From Coralliovum pocilloporae (lineage in GTDB: Bacteria > Pseudomonadota > Alphaproteobacteria > Rhizobiales > Cohaesibacteraceae), in assembly GCF_030845175.1 (NCBI RefSeq), contig NZ_CP132542.1:930001-994000 (forward strand): a stretch of 64,000 bases of DNA. The letters are read 5' to 3'. This document shows positions 8,012 through 16,501 of this stretch, piece by piece. A program made the translations under genes and the position numbers. Under the pieces are notes generated by a model. The model was not told the DNA's origin, did no database searches, and was given only the letters and a program-made list of their open reading frames with translations. The first letter of the stretch is position 1. The number at the start of each line of letters is the position of its first letter.

Positions 8012-9457
8012 ATGAGTTGGCCATTTGGCAAACCCAAAGGGGTTGTACGAGCAAGAGAGAAGAAAGTCGTCGACAATGAAGGGCGGCGGATTCTCGGCTT
8101 CACCTTTGAAGGGAAAGCCATTCTTGAACCGAATACCTCTGCATCTTCCATTACCTATGCGGCAGCTGGTGGCGGCAAGACTACCGGCATCGCTATTCCA
8201 ACTGTGCAGGCTCTTCTGGCCAGTACGAGCTGTGGCCTTGTGATCAATGATGTCAAATCTGAGATCGCCATGCAGATCGCAGACATGTGCATCAAGTATG
8301 GCCGCAAGTTTGGTGTCATCGATCCCTTTCACGTGTTGGGGAAAGATTATCCATACCAGCTATCCGTGAACCTCCTTTCCACGATTGTCGAAGCTGCCAG
8401 GAGCGGAGATCCGGATCTCCCTTTCTACATAGAGAGCTTTGTCCATACGGTGATCCCTGAGCCAAAGGGGGCGGAGAACGGAAGCGACCGGAATTTTTTC
8501 TGGAGAGAGATGCCCAGACAATACCTCTCGACGGCTTTGCGCAAGCTGCTCGCCTATCCGGAGATTGCGACACCCGGAGGTCTGGCGGATCTGGTCGGTA
8601 ATCCCGAACTGTTTGCTGCCAGCATGAAAATGCTCGCCGAAGATGGTGACATGCCACTGAGTGGTCGTGCTGCACAGATTCTGGAGACAAGAGATCATAA
8701 TCCGCAACTCTATTCCCAACATCTGACATCAGCTCAATCCGCACTGAATATTTTTGCGGAAGGTCCATTGCATGGCTTCGGCACGGATGCTGATGCCTCA
8801 TTTGAGGAGCTGCTTTCTGAGAGCTACATTATTTGTGTCGTGATGCCCGGGCAACATGCCGAACGACTCGGCTCGGCCATTGCCCTGACCTTCAATGCAA
8901 TGACTGACCTGCAAATGACTGGCCGCGTCGGCAGGACAGTCTTTCTGATTGATGAAGCCTGTGCGGGACCATTCGAGCCTGCATTGCGACGCATTACAAT
9001 CATGTGTTGTATTGGTGGTGTTCTGGTTACGATCTGTCAGTCCAGAAAAGACCTTATCCGAAAATACGGCGAGGAGTTCACGGTCATTCTGGAAGAGAAC
9101 AGCCTAGTAAAACACTACCTCAAAATTACCCAGTATGACGAAGCAGAACGCCTGTCCAAAGCAATCGGGGAATCCCTGATGCTGCAGGAGGGTTTGAGTA
9201 TCGATCATAAAGACCCGTCCAAGATGAGTGGGACACTGGGACTGGGTCGTCAGAGACATTGGTCAGCCGCTGAATTAATGGCGCTACCGGAGGGAACCCA
9301 GATCCTTCATATCGCCGGTATCGGCTACATCCATTGCCTCACCCCCAAGCAGAATTGGCTTGGTCCCTATTGCTATGACCTTGGCTTCAACGAGTTCGAG
9401 GGCGGCATTCTGCCACCTGATCCCAAAATCACCCTGAAAACACCGGAGGTCGTCTGA
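8012..9457 (+). CDS. VirD4/TraG-like coupling ATPase without anchor
   Basis: The protein matches the VirD4/TraG type IV coupling ATPases. Walker A is AAAGGGKTTG near residue 51, followed by IPTVQ as in VirD4. A DVKSE segment follows near residue 75, Walker B is VFLIDEAC near 310, and CQSRKDL near 345 is the sensor-like Gln motif. These ATPases feed relaxase-DNA complexes or proteins to a secretion channel. The N-terminal pair of membrane helices usual in VirD4 is missing, and the ATPase fold starts within 30 residues of the start. Length 481 is short for the family. No relaxase or channel genes are seen nearby. AAGGAG precedes the ATG. Confidence 0.85.
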   Translation: MSWPFGKPKGVVRAREKKVVDNEGRRILGFTFEGKAILEPNTSASSITYAAAGGGKTTGIAIPTVQALLASTSCGLVINDVKSEIAMQIADMCIKYGRKFGVIDPFHVLGKDYPYQLSVNLLSTIVEAARSGDPDLPFYIESFVHTVIPEPKGAENGSDRNFFWREMPRQYLSTALRKLLAYPEIATPGGLADLVGNPELFAASMKMLAEDGDMPLSGRAAQILETRDHNPQLYSQHLTSAQSALNIFAEGPLHGFGTDADASFEELLSESYIICVVMPGQHAERLGSAIALTFNAMTDLQMTGRVGRTVFLIDEACAGPFEPALRRITIMCCIGGVLVTICQSRKDLIRKYGEEFTVILEENSLVKHYLKITQYDEAERLSKAIGESLMLQEGLSIDHKDPSKMSGTLGLGRQRHWSAAELMALPEGTQILHIAGIGYIHCLTPKQNWLGPYCYDLGFNEFEGGILPPDPKITLKTPEVV

Positions 9458-9726
9458 TGATGAAACGCCTTTTGCATCCGCGCTATCTGATGATGTGGCT
9501 GTGGCTCATCGTACCGATTGTCCTGTTCATGATCTACCTACTGGCCGGGCTTCCGCACATGATCATTGAATATCAATACCGCGCTCACAATGGCCGTCAC
9601 TACGATCCATTTGCAGAGCGCACTTATTTCACATGCACATACGGTGGTCCTTACGGATTTAAAACGCGTCCTGCCATAAACGGGAAATGCGCATGGTTCC
9701 GCTTCTTCAAGGAGCAGGGTCAATGA
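9457..9726 (+). CDS. Small one-helix membrane protein
   Basis: The 89-residue protein has one hydrophobic segment at about residues 11-32 and a basic N-terminus; the remainder, rich in aromatic residues, holds two cysteines (FTCTYG and GKCAWF) that could form a disulfide on the outer side. It shares one base with the end of the VirD4-like gene and overlaps the next start by four, so it is part of a coupled run. GGAGG of the ATPase tail serves as its ribosome binding site. No family is recognised. Confidence 0.6.
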   Translation: MMKRLLHPRYLMMWLWLIVPIVLFMIYLLAGLPHMIIEYQYRAHNGRHYDPFAERTYFTCTYGGPYGFKTRPAINGKCAWFRFFKEQGQ

Positions 9727-10271
9727 GCCTCGACCTCACACGGAAAGTTCAAACGACTTTTAATCTGGCCGTCATGCGCCATGAGGTGAGCATGCGCGAG
9801 CGTGCGCACCAGTCCCAACGAGGGAAAGAACTGGCGCAACAAGATCGTGACAAGGACGCCGCGCAGGACATTGTCGAACGTCACAACAAGAGGCGTGATG
9901 AATTGCATGAGCATTACCGCGAGACCTATGACACACGCATAGCGGAAGCACGCCAGATTGTGCAGCGTGAAATCGCACAGATGCGCCAACAACCCCGACC
10001 TCCCTATGAGCTGGGCGCGGCACGAACCGACCAATTTGACACTGAATTGATTGATCGCCGCGCTGCAAAGCTGGTGGAGCGGGATTTGCAACGTGACCTG
10101 ATGTCAATTGACCAGGATGAGACACAAGACCTCCAAACGCATTTTGAAACCGCATCGTATTCTGATGCGGCACCATCCCGAGACTACCAAAGCCGAACAA
10201 CCGAGCGCGAAAACGCGCCGGATCAAACGCAAAATGCATCTTTGGCACAAGCCTTCCAACCCGTCCGATGA
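9723..10271 (+). CDS. Charged coiled-coil protein, 182 aa
   Basis: The protein is extremely rich in Arg, Glu, Asp, Gln and His, with heptad-like helical stretches over residues 10-95, and has no hydrophobic core that would suggest an enzyme. The ATG at 9723 overlaps the stop of the previous gene as ATGA and is preferred over an in-frame codon at 9687. It resembles in composition the next two backbone proteins. Such proteins can bind DNA or act as accessory factors in DNA transfer, but no motif proves it. Confidence 0.6.
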   Translation: MSLDLTRKVQTTFNLAVMRHEVSMRERAHQSQRGKELAQQDRDKDAAQDIVERHNKRRDELHEHYRETYDTRIAEARQIVQREIAQMRQQPRPPYELGAARTDQFDTELIDRRAAKLVERDLQRDLMSIDQDETQDLQTHFETASYSDAAPSRDYQSRTTERENAPDQTQNASLAQAFQPVR

Positions 10272-10281
10272 GGAATAAGGA

Positions 10282-10758
10282 ATGAAACGCGATAGCTGGA
10301 ATGCACTGGATTTGGATTTGCTGCGCCGTGAAGCCCGGTCACTAAACCGCACGGCTGATAGGGAAACCGCCGTCAAGATAACAGCAGATCATCATAAACT
10401 TCGCAGGATACAGGTACGTCGTTTTGAACGGGACAAAGACAAACGCATTGAAACGATGAAGAATCGCATTGCCAAAGAAAAGGGCATCAACTTTGACAGC
10501 ATCAAACACCGCCGGGATTTGCGCAGCAGACGCCTTACCCACGCCGTGACTTCCAGAGCGACCAAAGAAGTGATGTTGGATCATCGCCGCCGGATTGATC
10601 ACATTAACAATGCCGAGGGCAAGAAACTCACGGTTCTGATTGAAACTGCTCATCAGCGTGAACGGCTCGCCCGTGAAAACCCCAATCAACCCTCTCCACC
10701 CAAACAGCTTACAGATCAGCGCCAAAGCCCTGATCGCCTGCCGTTTCCGAGCCGATAG
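10282..10758 (+). CDS. Basic helical protein, 158 aa
   Basis: A highly basic protein (many Arg, Lys and His) with helical stretches over roughly residues 10-130 and a Pro/Gln-rich tail. The charge suggests nucleic-acid binding. A ribosome binding site (AATAAGGA) sits right before the ATG. It is separated by only 10 bases from the previous gene and continues the run of charged backbone proteins. No family is recognised. After its stop a 144-base AT-rich stretch with a promoter begins. Confidence 0.55.
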   Translation: MKRDSWNALDLDLLRREARSLNRTADRETAVKITADHHKLRRIQVRRFERDKDKRIETMKNRIAKEKGINFDSIKHRRDLRSRRLTHAVTSRATKEVMLDHRRRIDHINNAEGKKLTVLIETAHQRERLARENPNQPSPPKQLTDQRQSPDRLPFPSR

Positions 10759-10815
10759 ATCAATTCAGAATAAGGAGAAAACCCACGTAACATTATGAAA
10801 AATATATAGTTTTTG

Positions 10816-10845
10816 TTGAGTTTTGTAGGAATTTATGCCTATATT
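10816..10845 (+). promoter_or_regulatory. Sigma-70-type promoter for the recombinase unit
   Basis: TTGAGT at 10816-10821 and TATATT at 10840-10845 are 18 bases apart in a strongly AT-rich stretch, ahead of the 10903 gene, which leads to the recombinase. Transcription would start near 10852. Confidence 0.5.
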
Positions 10846-10858
10846 GTTCCCTTTTTGT

Positions 10859-10870
10859 ACTCATTTGAGT
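10859..10870. promoter_or_regulatory. Inverted repeat after the recombinase-unit promoter
   Basis: ACTCA and TGAGT flank two bases just past the predicted start of transcription. The position would suit a repressor site controlling the recombinase operon, although the arms are short and chance occurrence is possible. Confidence 0.3.
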
Positions 10871-10902
10871 GCAAGCAATAAACCAGAAAAGGAGACAACA
10901 CC

Positions 10903-11511
10903 ATGACAACAGAAACCCCGGATACAAAACACCTCGCAGCCCGCGACAGCTTCCATGGCAAGGCCATGACCGAGGCCCGGTTTGAAATGACCAACGCCAT
11001 GGCAGGCATGCTTGAACGGGAAATCCGGAAATCGGGATCATTCTACAATCTAAGAATTGATCTGACGACGGCCCTTGCCCGCAACGAGAACATTGACCAA
11101 CCCAAAGCTGAAGCCATGATTGCTGACGTGTTTAAGGCGCGCACGGGCGTCACCATGAAACAAATGCGCGATGGTTTGATCGAACGAGAAAAGCACCTTG
11201 CCGATACGATTGGTGATCAGGCACTGCAACAGGCCTATGCCAGCCTCAACATGATCAAAGACGCTGAAACCATGCCGCGTTATCGGGCAACCGATATTGC
11301 TGCTGTCACCTTGGCACAGGAAAACTCCATCACCGAGCTTGGCGCGAAACGATTCATGTCTGTGGCCTATGAACAGGCTGAGGGCAAGGAGTTCCACGAG
11401 GCCGGGAAAGAGGTTGAAGACGCCTATCACAAACCTGTCCGTGAAGCGCGAATTGCTGCCAGAAAGCAAACCGCACTTGAGAACCGCCAGCAACACCAGC
11501 CAACACGGTGA
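10903..11511 (+). CDS. Helical charged protein, 202 aa
   Basis: No family is recognised. The protein is helical and charged throughout, with repeated Ala/Glu/Gln-rich stretches and no signal peptide or membrane helix. It has its own promoter and a good ribosome binding site (AAAAGGAGAC), and it heads a unit with the 112-aa protein and the recombinase. It resembles the two preceding proteins in composition. Possible roles are DNA binding or control of excision; nothing in the sequence decides. Confidence 0.6.
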   Translation: MTTETPDTKHLAARDSFHGKAMTEARFEMTNAMAGMLEREIRKSGSFYNLRIDLTTALARNENIDQPKAEAMIADVFKARTGVTMKQMRDGLIEREKHLADTIGDQALQQAYASLNMIKDAETMPRYRATDIAAVTLAQENSITELGAKRFMSVAYEQAEGKEFHEAGKEVEDAYHKPVREARIAARKQTALENRQQHQPTR

Positions 11512-11517
11512 TCCGAT

Positions 11518-11856
11518 ATGAACAAACCTGAAATTCCGCCACCCAAGTCAGACACAGGTTTGATGCCCGATGCGGACGCACCCGGCATTCGATTTGAGGT
11601 CGATGAATGGCTGCCGTATTTTGAAGATACGGACCTGACTTACGAGCAGAAATGTGAAACCGCAGAGGCTCTGTTCAACTTTATCCTTTCCGTCGTTGAT
11701 CTGTATTTTGGCATGAATCCGACACAGGCGGCCTGTGGAGAGAAATTCGATATCGCCGCTATTTTGCAGCATCTTATGGTAGACTCGGATGATCACACAA
11801 ATGCTGAATTCAACCAATTTGCAAAGGAGACAACGCCTAAGGAGGAGACCCTATGA
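11518..11856 (+). CDS. Small acidic protein ahead of the recombinase
   Basis: A 112-residue acidic protein with a central helical region (about residues 40-70, with ALFNFILSVVD) and no recognised domain. It starts six bases after the previous stop and its own stop overlaps the recombinase start (ATGA), so it is translationally coupled to the recombinase. Genes in this place often code for excision or regulatory partners of the recombinase, but its acidic nature argues against a simple DNA-binding protein. AAGGAGGAG near its 3' end serves the recombinase. Confidence 0.6.
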   Translation: MNKPEIPPPKSDTGLMPDADAPGIRFEVDEWLPYFEDTDLTYEQKCETAEALFNFILSVVDLYFGMNPTQAACGEKFDIAAILQHLMVDSDDHTNAEFNQFAKETTPKEETL

Positions 11857-13517
11857 CAAATGAGACAGAAAAACCGTTGATTGCGATTATATACTGCCGT
11901 GTATCAACCGCATCCCAGACTAAAAAAGGAGACGGTCTTGGGTCACAAGAAACAAGATGCCGCGAGATATGCCAAGCGCGAGACTGGCCTGTAGAGCGAG
12001 TATTCTATGATCGGGCTGTTTCCGGGAGCCTATTAGATCGTCCGGGAATTAAAGAGCTTTTGCAGATTCTCAAACTCTCAAAGCATCCAGAAAATTATGT
12101 GGTTGTGTTTGATGATATCAGCCGCTTTGCCCGCGATATACGCACCCATCTTGATCTACGAGATGCCATTATTAATTCAGGGGCACAGATTTACTGCCCT
12201 ACCGTGAAATTCGCCGAAGACTCTCACAGCCGCTACTTTGAAGAAATGAATGCATTGAACGCGCAGCACTATCGCCGCCTCAATGCGGAACAAACCTTGG
12301 AGCGCATGCGTGCGAGGGCACTGAAAGGCTACTGGCCGTTCAGTGCGCCTCCCGGTTACAAGTTCAAGAAGAAAGTGCCGGGCCATGGCAACGTGCTGGT
12401 ACGCGACGAACCAATTGCCTCCATTCTTCAAGAGGCTTTACAGGGCTTCGCCAGCGGGCGGTTTGAAACTCAAGGGGAAGTCAAAACATTCCTTGAATCC
12501 CAACCGGAATTCACCTCCGGCAAAAAGAACCGCACAGTGCGCTACGAGGATGTCATTCGCATTCTTACACGGCCTCATTACTCTGGTTACATTGAATTCC
12601 CTGAATGGGATGTCTCGTTGCGTAAAGCCTATCATGAGCCATTGATCAGCCTCGAAGAGTATCAGCAAATTCAGGACCGGATTAATGGACGGGCAAAGGC
12701 AGCTGCACGAAAAGATATCAATGAAGATTTTCCTTTGCGAGGGTTTGTCACCTGCAATGATTGCAGCAACCCGCTGACCGCATCCTGGTCAACCAGCAAG
12801 ACCGGGAAAAAACATCCTTACTACATGTGCTTTACCAAGGGCTGTGAGAGCTATCGCAAGTCTATCCGCCGGGACACATCGGAAGGTGAGTTTGCCGCAC
12901 TCCTACACAACTTGCAGCCTTCTCAGAATCTCGTCAGCGTTACACAAGCCATGATCCGCAAGGTATGGGATGCGAGGATCGCTCAAGTCAAAGCTGGCTT
13001 CACGCGCCTGAAAGCGGAAACGACCAAACTGCAAAGACAAATCGACGGTTTACTTGACCGCATTGTAGACGCTGCTTCGCCCACAGTTATCACAGCCTAC
13101 GAAACACGCTTGGCGAAGCTGGAAAAAGAAAAGCTGCTGACACAGGAAAAGCTCGCCAATCCGCCTGATTTTTCGAAAGGCTGTGATGAATTGTTCGAAC
13201 TCGCTTTAATATTCCTCGCAAACCCTTGGAAACTATGGGATTCGGGGCGTTTAACCCTGCGTAGGACGGTGCTGAAACTGGCCTTTGTGGAGCCGATTTC
13301 TTACTGTCGGAAATCAGGACTTCGAACCCCAAAAACCACCTTACCGTTCAAGGTGTTAGAGGGAATTAGTACGGGGAAATGTGAAATGGCGGAGAGACAG
13401 GGATTCGAACCCTGGAGACGGTTTCCCGCCTACACGCGTTCCAGGCGTGCGCCTTCGACCACTCGGCCACCTCTCCGCAGGGCTGTGTGTTACAGCCAGC
13501 GCGGCGCACTATACTGA
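11853..13517 (+). CDS. Large serine recombinase, C-terminus from tRNA antisense
   Basis: The N-terminal resolvase fold is clear: YCRVSTASQ with the nucleophile Ser near residue 19, then GLGSQ and a DDISRFARD motif. A recombinase domain follows (about 175-280). A zinc ribbon follows: CNDC near 302 and a second Cys pair near 325-335. A coiled-coil segment lies at about 390-440. It catalyses site-specific integration and excision of the element. AAGGAGGAG gives the start. From 13387 to the stop at 13517 the frame runs antisense through the tRNA-Ser gene and beyond, so about the last 43 residues (from GFEPW on) derive from host DNA. The C-terminus therefore depends on the integration site. Confidence 0.93.
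   Translation: MTNETEKPLIAIIYCRVSTASQTKKGDGLGSQETRCREICQARDWPVERVFYDRAVSGSLLDRPGIKELLQILKLSKHPENYVVVFDDISRFARDIRTHLDLRDAIINSGAQIYCPTVKFAEDSHSRYFEEMNALNAQHYRRLNAEQTLERMRARALKGYWPFSAPPGYKFKKKVPGHGNVLVRDEPIASILQEALQGFASGRFETQGEVKTFLESQPEFTSGKKNRTVRYEDVIRILTRPHYSGYIEFPEWDVSLRKAYHEPLISLEEYQQIQDRINGRAKAAARKDINEDFPLRGFVTCNDCSNPLTASWSTSKTGKKHPYYMCFTKGCESYRKSIRRDTSEGEFAALLHNLQPSQNLVSVTQAMIRKVWDARIAQVKAGFTRLKAETTKLQRQIDGLLDRIVDAASPTVITAYETRLAKLEKEKLLTQEKLANPPDFSKGCDELFELALIFLANPWKLWDSGRLTLRRTVLKLAFVEPISYCRKSGLRTPKTTLPFKVLEGISTGKCEMAERQGFEPWRRFPAYTRSRRAPSTTRPPLRRAVCYSQRGALY
13387..13476 (-). tRNA. tRNA-Ser(GGA)
   Basis: Read on the minus strand, the sequence starts GGAGAGGTGGCCGAGTGG and ends with an encoded CCA. 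The acceptor stem pairs with one G-T wobble. The anticodon stem CACGC/GCGTG encloses the loop CTGGAAC, giving anticodon GGA. A long variable arm (GGCGGGAAACCGTC region) and the GGTTCGAATCC T arm are typical of serine tRNAs. Its 3' end is the attachment site of the element on its left; the gene is left intact. Confidence 0.97.
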
Positions 13518-13535
13518 TGATTTTCCAATAGGCAA
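13508..13535 (-). promoter_or_regulatory. Promoter of tRNA-Ser
   Basis: On the minus strand TTGCCT (13530-13535) and TATAGT (13508-13513) are 16 bases apart. This places transcription start about 25 bases ahead of the mature tRNA 5' end at 13476. Confidence 0.55.
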
Positions 13536-13637
13536 GCCTCGTTTCAAAGGCTTGTGAACAAACGTGCATCCGCATAGGCTTGTGCTCTGATCTTATTGAG
13601 CTATTTCGTAAGGTCACAGAGCCTGAATCACGGGCTT

Positions 13638-13743
13638 TAGAGCGTGCTTCTGAAAAGTTGATAGACTTTTCAGATAAAAGCTCGCGCAGAAACAAACTCT
13701 TAAAGCACCGCCACCGGTTCAGGTTAAAGGTCTGGTGCTTTAA
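13638..13743 (+). repeat. Dispersed intergenic mosaic repeat, copy 1
   Basis: A 106-bp sequence from TAGAGCGTGCTTC to GGTGCTTTAA that recurs in reverse orientation at 62879-62963. It contains a hairpin TGAAAAGT/ACTTTTCA that is absent from copy 2, and perfect 10-bp arms TTAAAGCACC/GGTGCTTTAA near its right end. The layout resembles the palindromic intergenic mosaic elements known in Rhizobiales. A 63-codon ORF over it is not thought to be a gene. Confidence 0.75.
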
Positions 13744-13771
13744 TATGGAAACAGAAAGCCGGGGGCTGTAA

Positions 13772-14086
13772 ATGATACGTCGAACCGTTCTACTGATTGG
13801 CCTGGCACTGATTGGCGTGGCAGCCGTGCTTGGTCTGTTCGACGCCACACGCAGTCTGGCAGCGGCCAGTCTTGAACTCACGCCACTTGGCGAAACCTGG
13901 TATCGGACAAGCCCCTATTCCCTCAATCTGTGCCAGGCAATTATCCAGCGCTATCTGTTGCCGGAAATCTGGGATCCGGGCATTCAGACTATTCTTCAAT
14001 GGCCGAGTACTGCTGTCATCGGTATCAGCGGTTTCATGCTGCTGTTCCTTGGTCGCAAAAAGCGCCCCTCGACGGTGCGCGCCTGA
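13772..14086 (+). CDS. Small membrane protein, 104 aa
   Basis: Two hydrophobic segments are seen: an N-terminal one at residues 5-23 that may be a signal anchor, and one at about 80-95 before a basic tail (GRKKRPS). The central part has a pair of aromatic-rich stretches and one cysteine. I do not recognise a named family. It lies between the repeat element and msrA, with 50 bases to msrA, and could be co-transcribed with it. No strong ribosome binding site is seen, so the call rests on coding character and the membrane pattern. Confidence 0.6.
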   Translation: MIRRTVLLIGLALIGVAAVLGLFDATRSLAAASLELTPLGETWYRTSPYSLNLCQAIIQRYLLPEIWDPGIQTILQWPSTAVIGISGFMLLFLGRKKRPSTVRA

Positions 14087-14136
14087 CCAGATAGGCTGCT
14101 GTTCCCTAAATTGACCTGCTGACCCTGGAGGATCTG

Positions 14137-14796
14137 ATGTTTCTGATCAACATGCTCAACAAGAAACTGAAAATGCCTTCTGCTGAAGACGCTCTTCCAG
14201 GCAGGGCTGATCCGATCAAGACGGCGGATACTCATTTCATCAATGGCAATCCGCTGAAGGGCCCGTTTCCCGAGCATCTGGCCTTTGCCATGTTCGGCAT
14301 GGGCTGCTTCTGGGGAGCCGAGCGGAAGTTCTGGCAGACCGATGGTGTATACATCACCGCCGTTGGCTACGCGGCAGGCTTGACCCGGAACGCCACCTAT
14401 CAGGAAGTCTGCACAGGCCTGACGGGCCACAACGAAGTAGTTTTCGTCGCCTATGACCCGGATTTGATCTCCTATGAACAGCTGCTGGCCCTGTTCTGGG
14501 AAAGTCACGATCCCACGCAAGGTATGCGACAAGGCAACGACACTGGTACGCAATACCGATCAGGCATCTATACCTATTCGGATAGCCAGCACGAAACAGC
14601 ACTCGCCTCCAAGACAGCGTTTCAGGCAGAACTGACACGGGCCGGATATGGACAGATCACAACGGAGATTCTGCCTGCCCCCGAGTTCTATTACGCGGAA
14701 GAGGCTCATCAGCAATATCTGGCCAAGAACCCTGGCGGCTATTGCGGACTGGGTGGCACGGGAGTGAGCTGTCCCACAGGCCTTGAAACAGCCTGA
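14137..14796 (+). CDS. msrA: Peptide methionine sulfoxide reductase MsrA
   Basis: MsrA reduces the S form of methionine sulfoxide in proteins and free methionine, using thioredoxin. The catalytic motif GCFWG lies near residue 52 and the conserved segments [20 protein letters not shown] and QYRSGIY follow in order. C-terminal cysteines ([12 protein letters not shown]) act as resolving residues. The length of 219 is usual. TGGAGG precedes the ATG. It is convergent with the mepA gene, with 28 bases between the stops. Confidence 0.96.
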   Translation: MFLINMLNKKLKMPSAEDALPGRADPIKTADTHFINGNPLKGPFPEHLAFAMFGMGCFWGAERKFWQTDGVYITAVGYAAGLTRNATYQEVCTGLTGHNEVVFVAYDPDLISYEQLLALFWESHDPTQGMRQGNDTGTQYRSGIYTYSDSQHETALASKTAFQAELTRAGYGQITTEILPAPEFYYAEEAHQQYLAKNPGGYCGLGGTGVSCPTGLETA

Positions 14797-14824
14797 ACCG
14801 GAACGACCAATCCGATTCTATTGA

Positions 14825-15811
14825 TCAGTTCTGCCCCAGTGGTGCAGCATCAAGGACTGCTGTGCAGGACGGCGGAAGGTCCGCCAGTTTCAGCGGCCCA
14901 CGTGGTTTCTTCGGCTTCTTTGACGGCTTGGGTGCCCAGGCCTCATCCGAAAACCACCAGGACAGTTCAGCGCCACATCCATCTCCAGCCGGCGGAGCAG
15001 CCTGATTGACGCACCCTGCCTGTCCTTCCGGACAGGATAGACGCACATGGAAATGATAGTGGTGTCCGTACCATGGCCGGACCTTGCGCAACCAATCTCG
15101 TGAGCCTGTTTCGGTTTCGCACAGCTTCTTCTTAATTCCAGGATGCACAAAAATCCGCGCCAAACCCACACCTTGCGCAGCCCGCTTCAAAACCCTGAAA
15201 TGGGCTTCTGTCCAGACCCGGTCATCCACTTTCAATGTGTTCTTTTTCAGAACGGAAATAGCCGAGACAGTTTCCCGTTCTGCCTTTGAAAACCGCTTAG
15301 CAGGCATGGGGCGTAACCAGATATCCGCGTCGAGGCCAAGCTGATGAGATCGATGCCCTGTCAGCATCGGCCCGCCACGTGGTTGAGCAATGTCACCCAC
15401 CAGCAATCCTGGCCAACCATCCAGCCGGGCAGCGTCACCGGCCAGTTTCTCAAGAAAACCGATCATGGCCGGATGACCCCAGTTCCGGTTCCGGCTTAGC
15501 CGCATTGCCTGCCAGTGGGGCCCATCAACGGACAGGGCCCGGCCGCCAGCCAGGCATCCCCGCGCGTAAGAACCAATGGACCGGGCCGCCAGGTTTGCGG
15601 GGCCATTCACATGACCAAACAGGGTCTTTGCCGCATCCCGGGTGCGATTACTTTTTGACGCGGGAACATGTGCAGGTGTCGTTTTCTCGGGAACATCATA
15701 AGGTCGGGACAAGGGAGCAGGAATCGTCGTAGCTTGCCCCTGCACCCCCAAAGCAGACCATATCACCACCCCAAGAAGTCCCGAAATCAGTCGTCCGTTC
15801 CCAGCGCTCAT
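14825..15811 (-). CDS. mepA: Penicillin-insensitive murein endopeptidase MepA
   Basis: MepA is a periplasmic zinc endopeptidase that cuts peptide cross-links in peptidoglycan. Metal-binding motifs of the M74 family are visible: GHRSHQLGLDAD with two His and one Asp, and GHHYHFHVRL with the HxH pair. The start at 15811 is chosen because AAGAGG lies seven bases before it and a signal peptide follows (GLLGVVIWSALGVQG). An upstream in-frame codon at 15913 would put 34 extra residues before the signal. A Lys/Pro-rich segment lies near the C-terminus. It is convergent with msrA. Confidence 0.93.
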   Translation of the reverse strand: MSAGNGRLISGLLGVVIWSALGVQGQATTIPAPLSRPYDVPEKTTPAHVPASKSNRTRDAAKTLFGHVNGPANLAARSIGSYARGCLAGGRALSVDGPHWQAMRLSRNRNWGHPAMIGFLEKLAGDAARLDGWPGLLVGDIAQPRGGPMLTGHRSHQLGLDADIWLRPMPAKRFSKAERETVSAISVLKKNTLKVDDRVWTEAHFRVLKRAAQGVGLARIFVHPGIKKKLCETETGSRDWLRKVRPWYGHHYHFHVRLSCPEGQAGCVNQAAPPAGDGCGAELSWWFSDEAWAPKPSKKPKKPRGPLKLADLPPSCTAVLDAAPLGQN

Positions 15812-15946
15812 GATCTGCCTCTTATCCAATGCAAGAATCAGGTCCATGGTTGGTCGTTTTGCAATTGCGGTCAAGGCCATCCAGGAGTTGCATTGACCTG
15901 ATGGAACAGGCACAGTTTCAGGAACGGTTCTATTAAGGTGATACTG

Positions 15947-16495
15947 ATGCTGCGGTTTTCAGTTTTTTTCCTGTTCCTGCTCAGCCTCTCGGCCTGTTCT
16001 TTAATGTCGAAACGCGAATGCGCCAGCGCTGATTGGTCTTCCATCGGTCTCAACGACGCCTTGAGCGGTTTCCCCTCGGGCCTGTTCGCGGAACGGGCAA
16101 GTGCCTGTGCCAGCCACCATGTTGCGGCAGATGAAGAAGCCTATAGGCGTGGTTACTCCGTAGGTCTCATCAAATATTGCACCCCGGCAAGTGGCCTCGC
16201 CTCTGGACGCAACGGGGTTCTCTATCAGAAAACCTGCCCGAAGAACGAGGAACCACTCTTTCTCAAGGCTTATGAAGCTGGCAGCAAGGAAAGGGAAGCC
16301 CGGCAGGCTCTCGAAAGAGCCCAAGCAAGGGTCGATGAACTCACGCAGGCTCTGGAGCAGGAAACAGACAGCGGGAGGCGCAAAGATCTGCGCTACGACC
16401 TGAAACAGGCCGACAGGCAATTGAAAGCGGCTGAAAAGGAATGGAACACGGCCAGGGAGGCGAGTGAATCCTTTGAAACATCAGAGGAAAGCTGA
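15947..16495 (+). CDS. DUF2799-type lipoprotein
   Basis: An N-terminal signal ends in the lipobox LSAC near residue 17, so the protein should be a lipoprotein. The following domain has cysteines and the segment YRRGYSVGLIKYC, typical of DUF2799 proteins of unknown function. The C-terminal 70 residues form a charged coiled coil rich in Ala, Glu and Arg. The ATG at 15947, with AAGG eight bases upstream, is preferred to the GTG at 15938. It is convergent with the next gene, the stops being only seven bases apart. Confidence 0.75.
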   Translation: MLRFSVFFLFLLSLSACSLMSKRECASADWSSIGLNDALSGFPSGLFAERASACASHHVAADEEAYRRGYSVGLIKYCTPASGLASGRNGVLYQKTCPKNEEPLFLKAYEAGSKEREARQALERAQARVDELTQALEQETDSGRRKDLRYDLKQADRQLKAAEKEWNTAREASESFETSEES

Positions 16496-16501
16496 ACTAC
16501 T

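Larger units (their letters stand above)
1..13386. mobile_element. Integrated element in tRNA-Ser (right part)
   Basis: A block of mostly unrecognised, AT-richer genes ends exactly at the 3' end of the minus-strand tRNA-Ser(GGA) gene. The gene next to the tRNA is a large serine recombinase, the usual layout for an integrative element or island that uses a tRNA 3' end as attB. A VirD4-like ATPase and several charged or membrane proteins form the backbone. Cargo-like genes lie at 1-4720. The far attachment site is not in the window, so total size is unknown. No relaxase, VirB4 or pilus gene is visible, so conjugative ability is not shown. Confidence 0.75.

Noticed and set aside
9723..11511. A relaxase among the charged backbone proteins
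   Set aside because: No His-triad or catalytic Tyr motif of relaxases was found in any of the three proteins.
13580..13771. 63-codon plus-strand ORF before the small membrane protein
   Set aside because: It is almost wholly the dispersed repeat, whose other copy has no matching reading frame.
13366..13881. 171-codon minus-strand ORF ending in sequence like [10 protein letters not shown] and RVRIPVSPP
   Set aside because: It is a translation through the tRNA-Ser gene in the sense direction and across the repeat at 13638-13743; such ORFs are a common annotation artefact.
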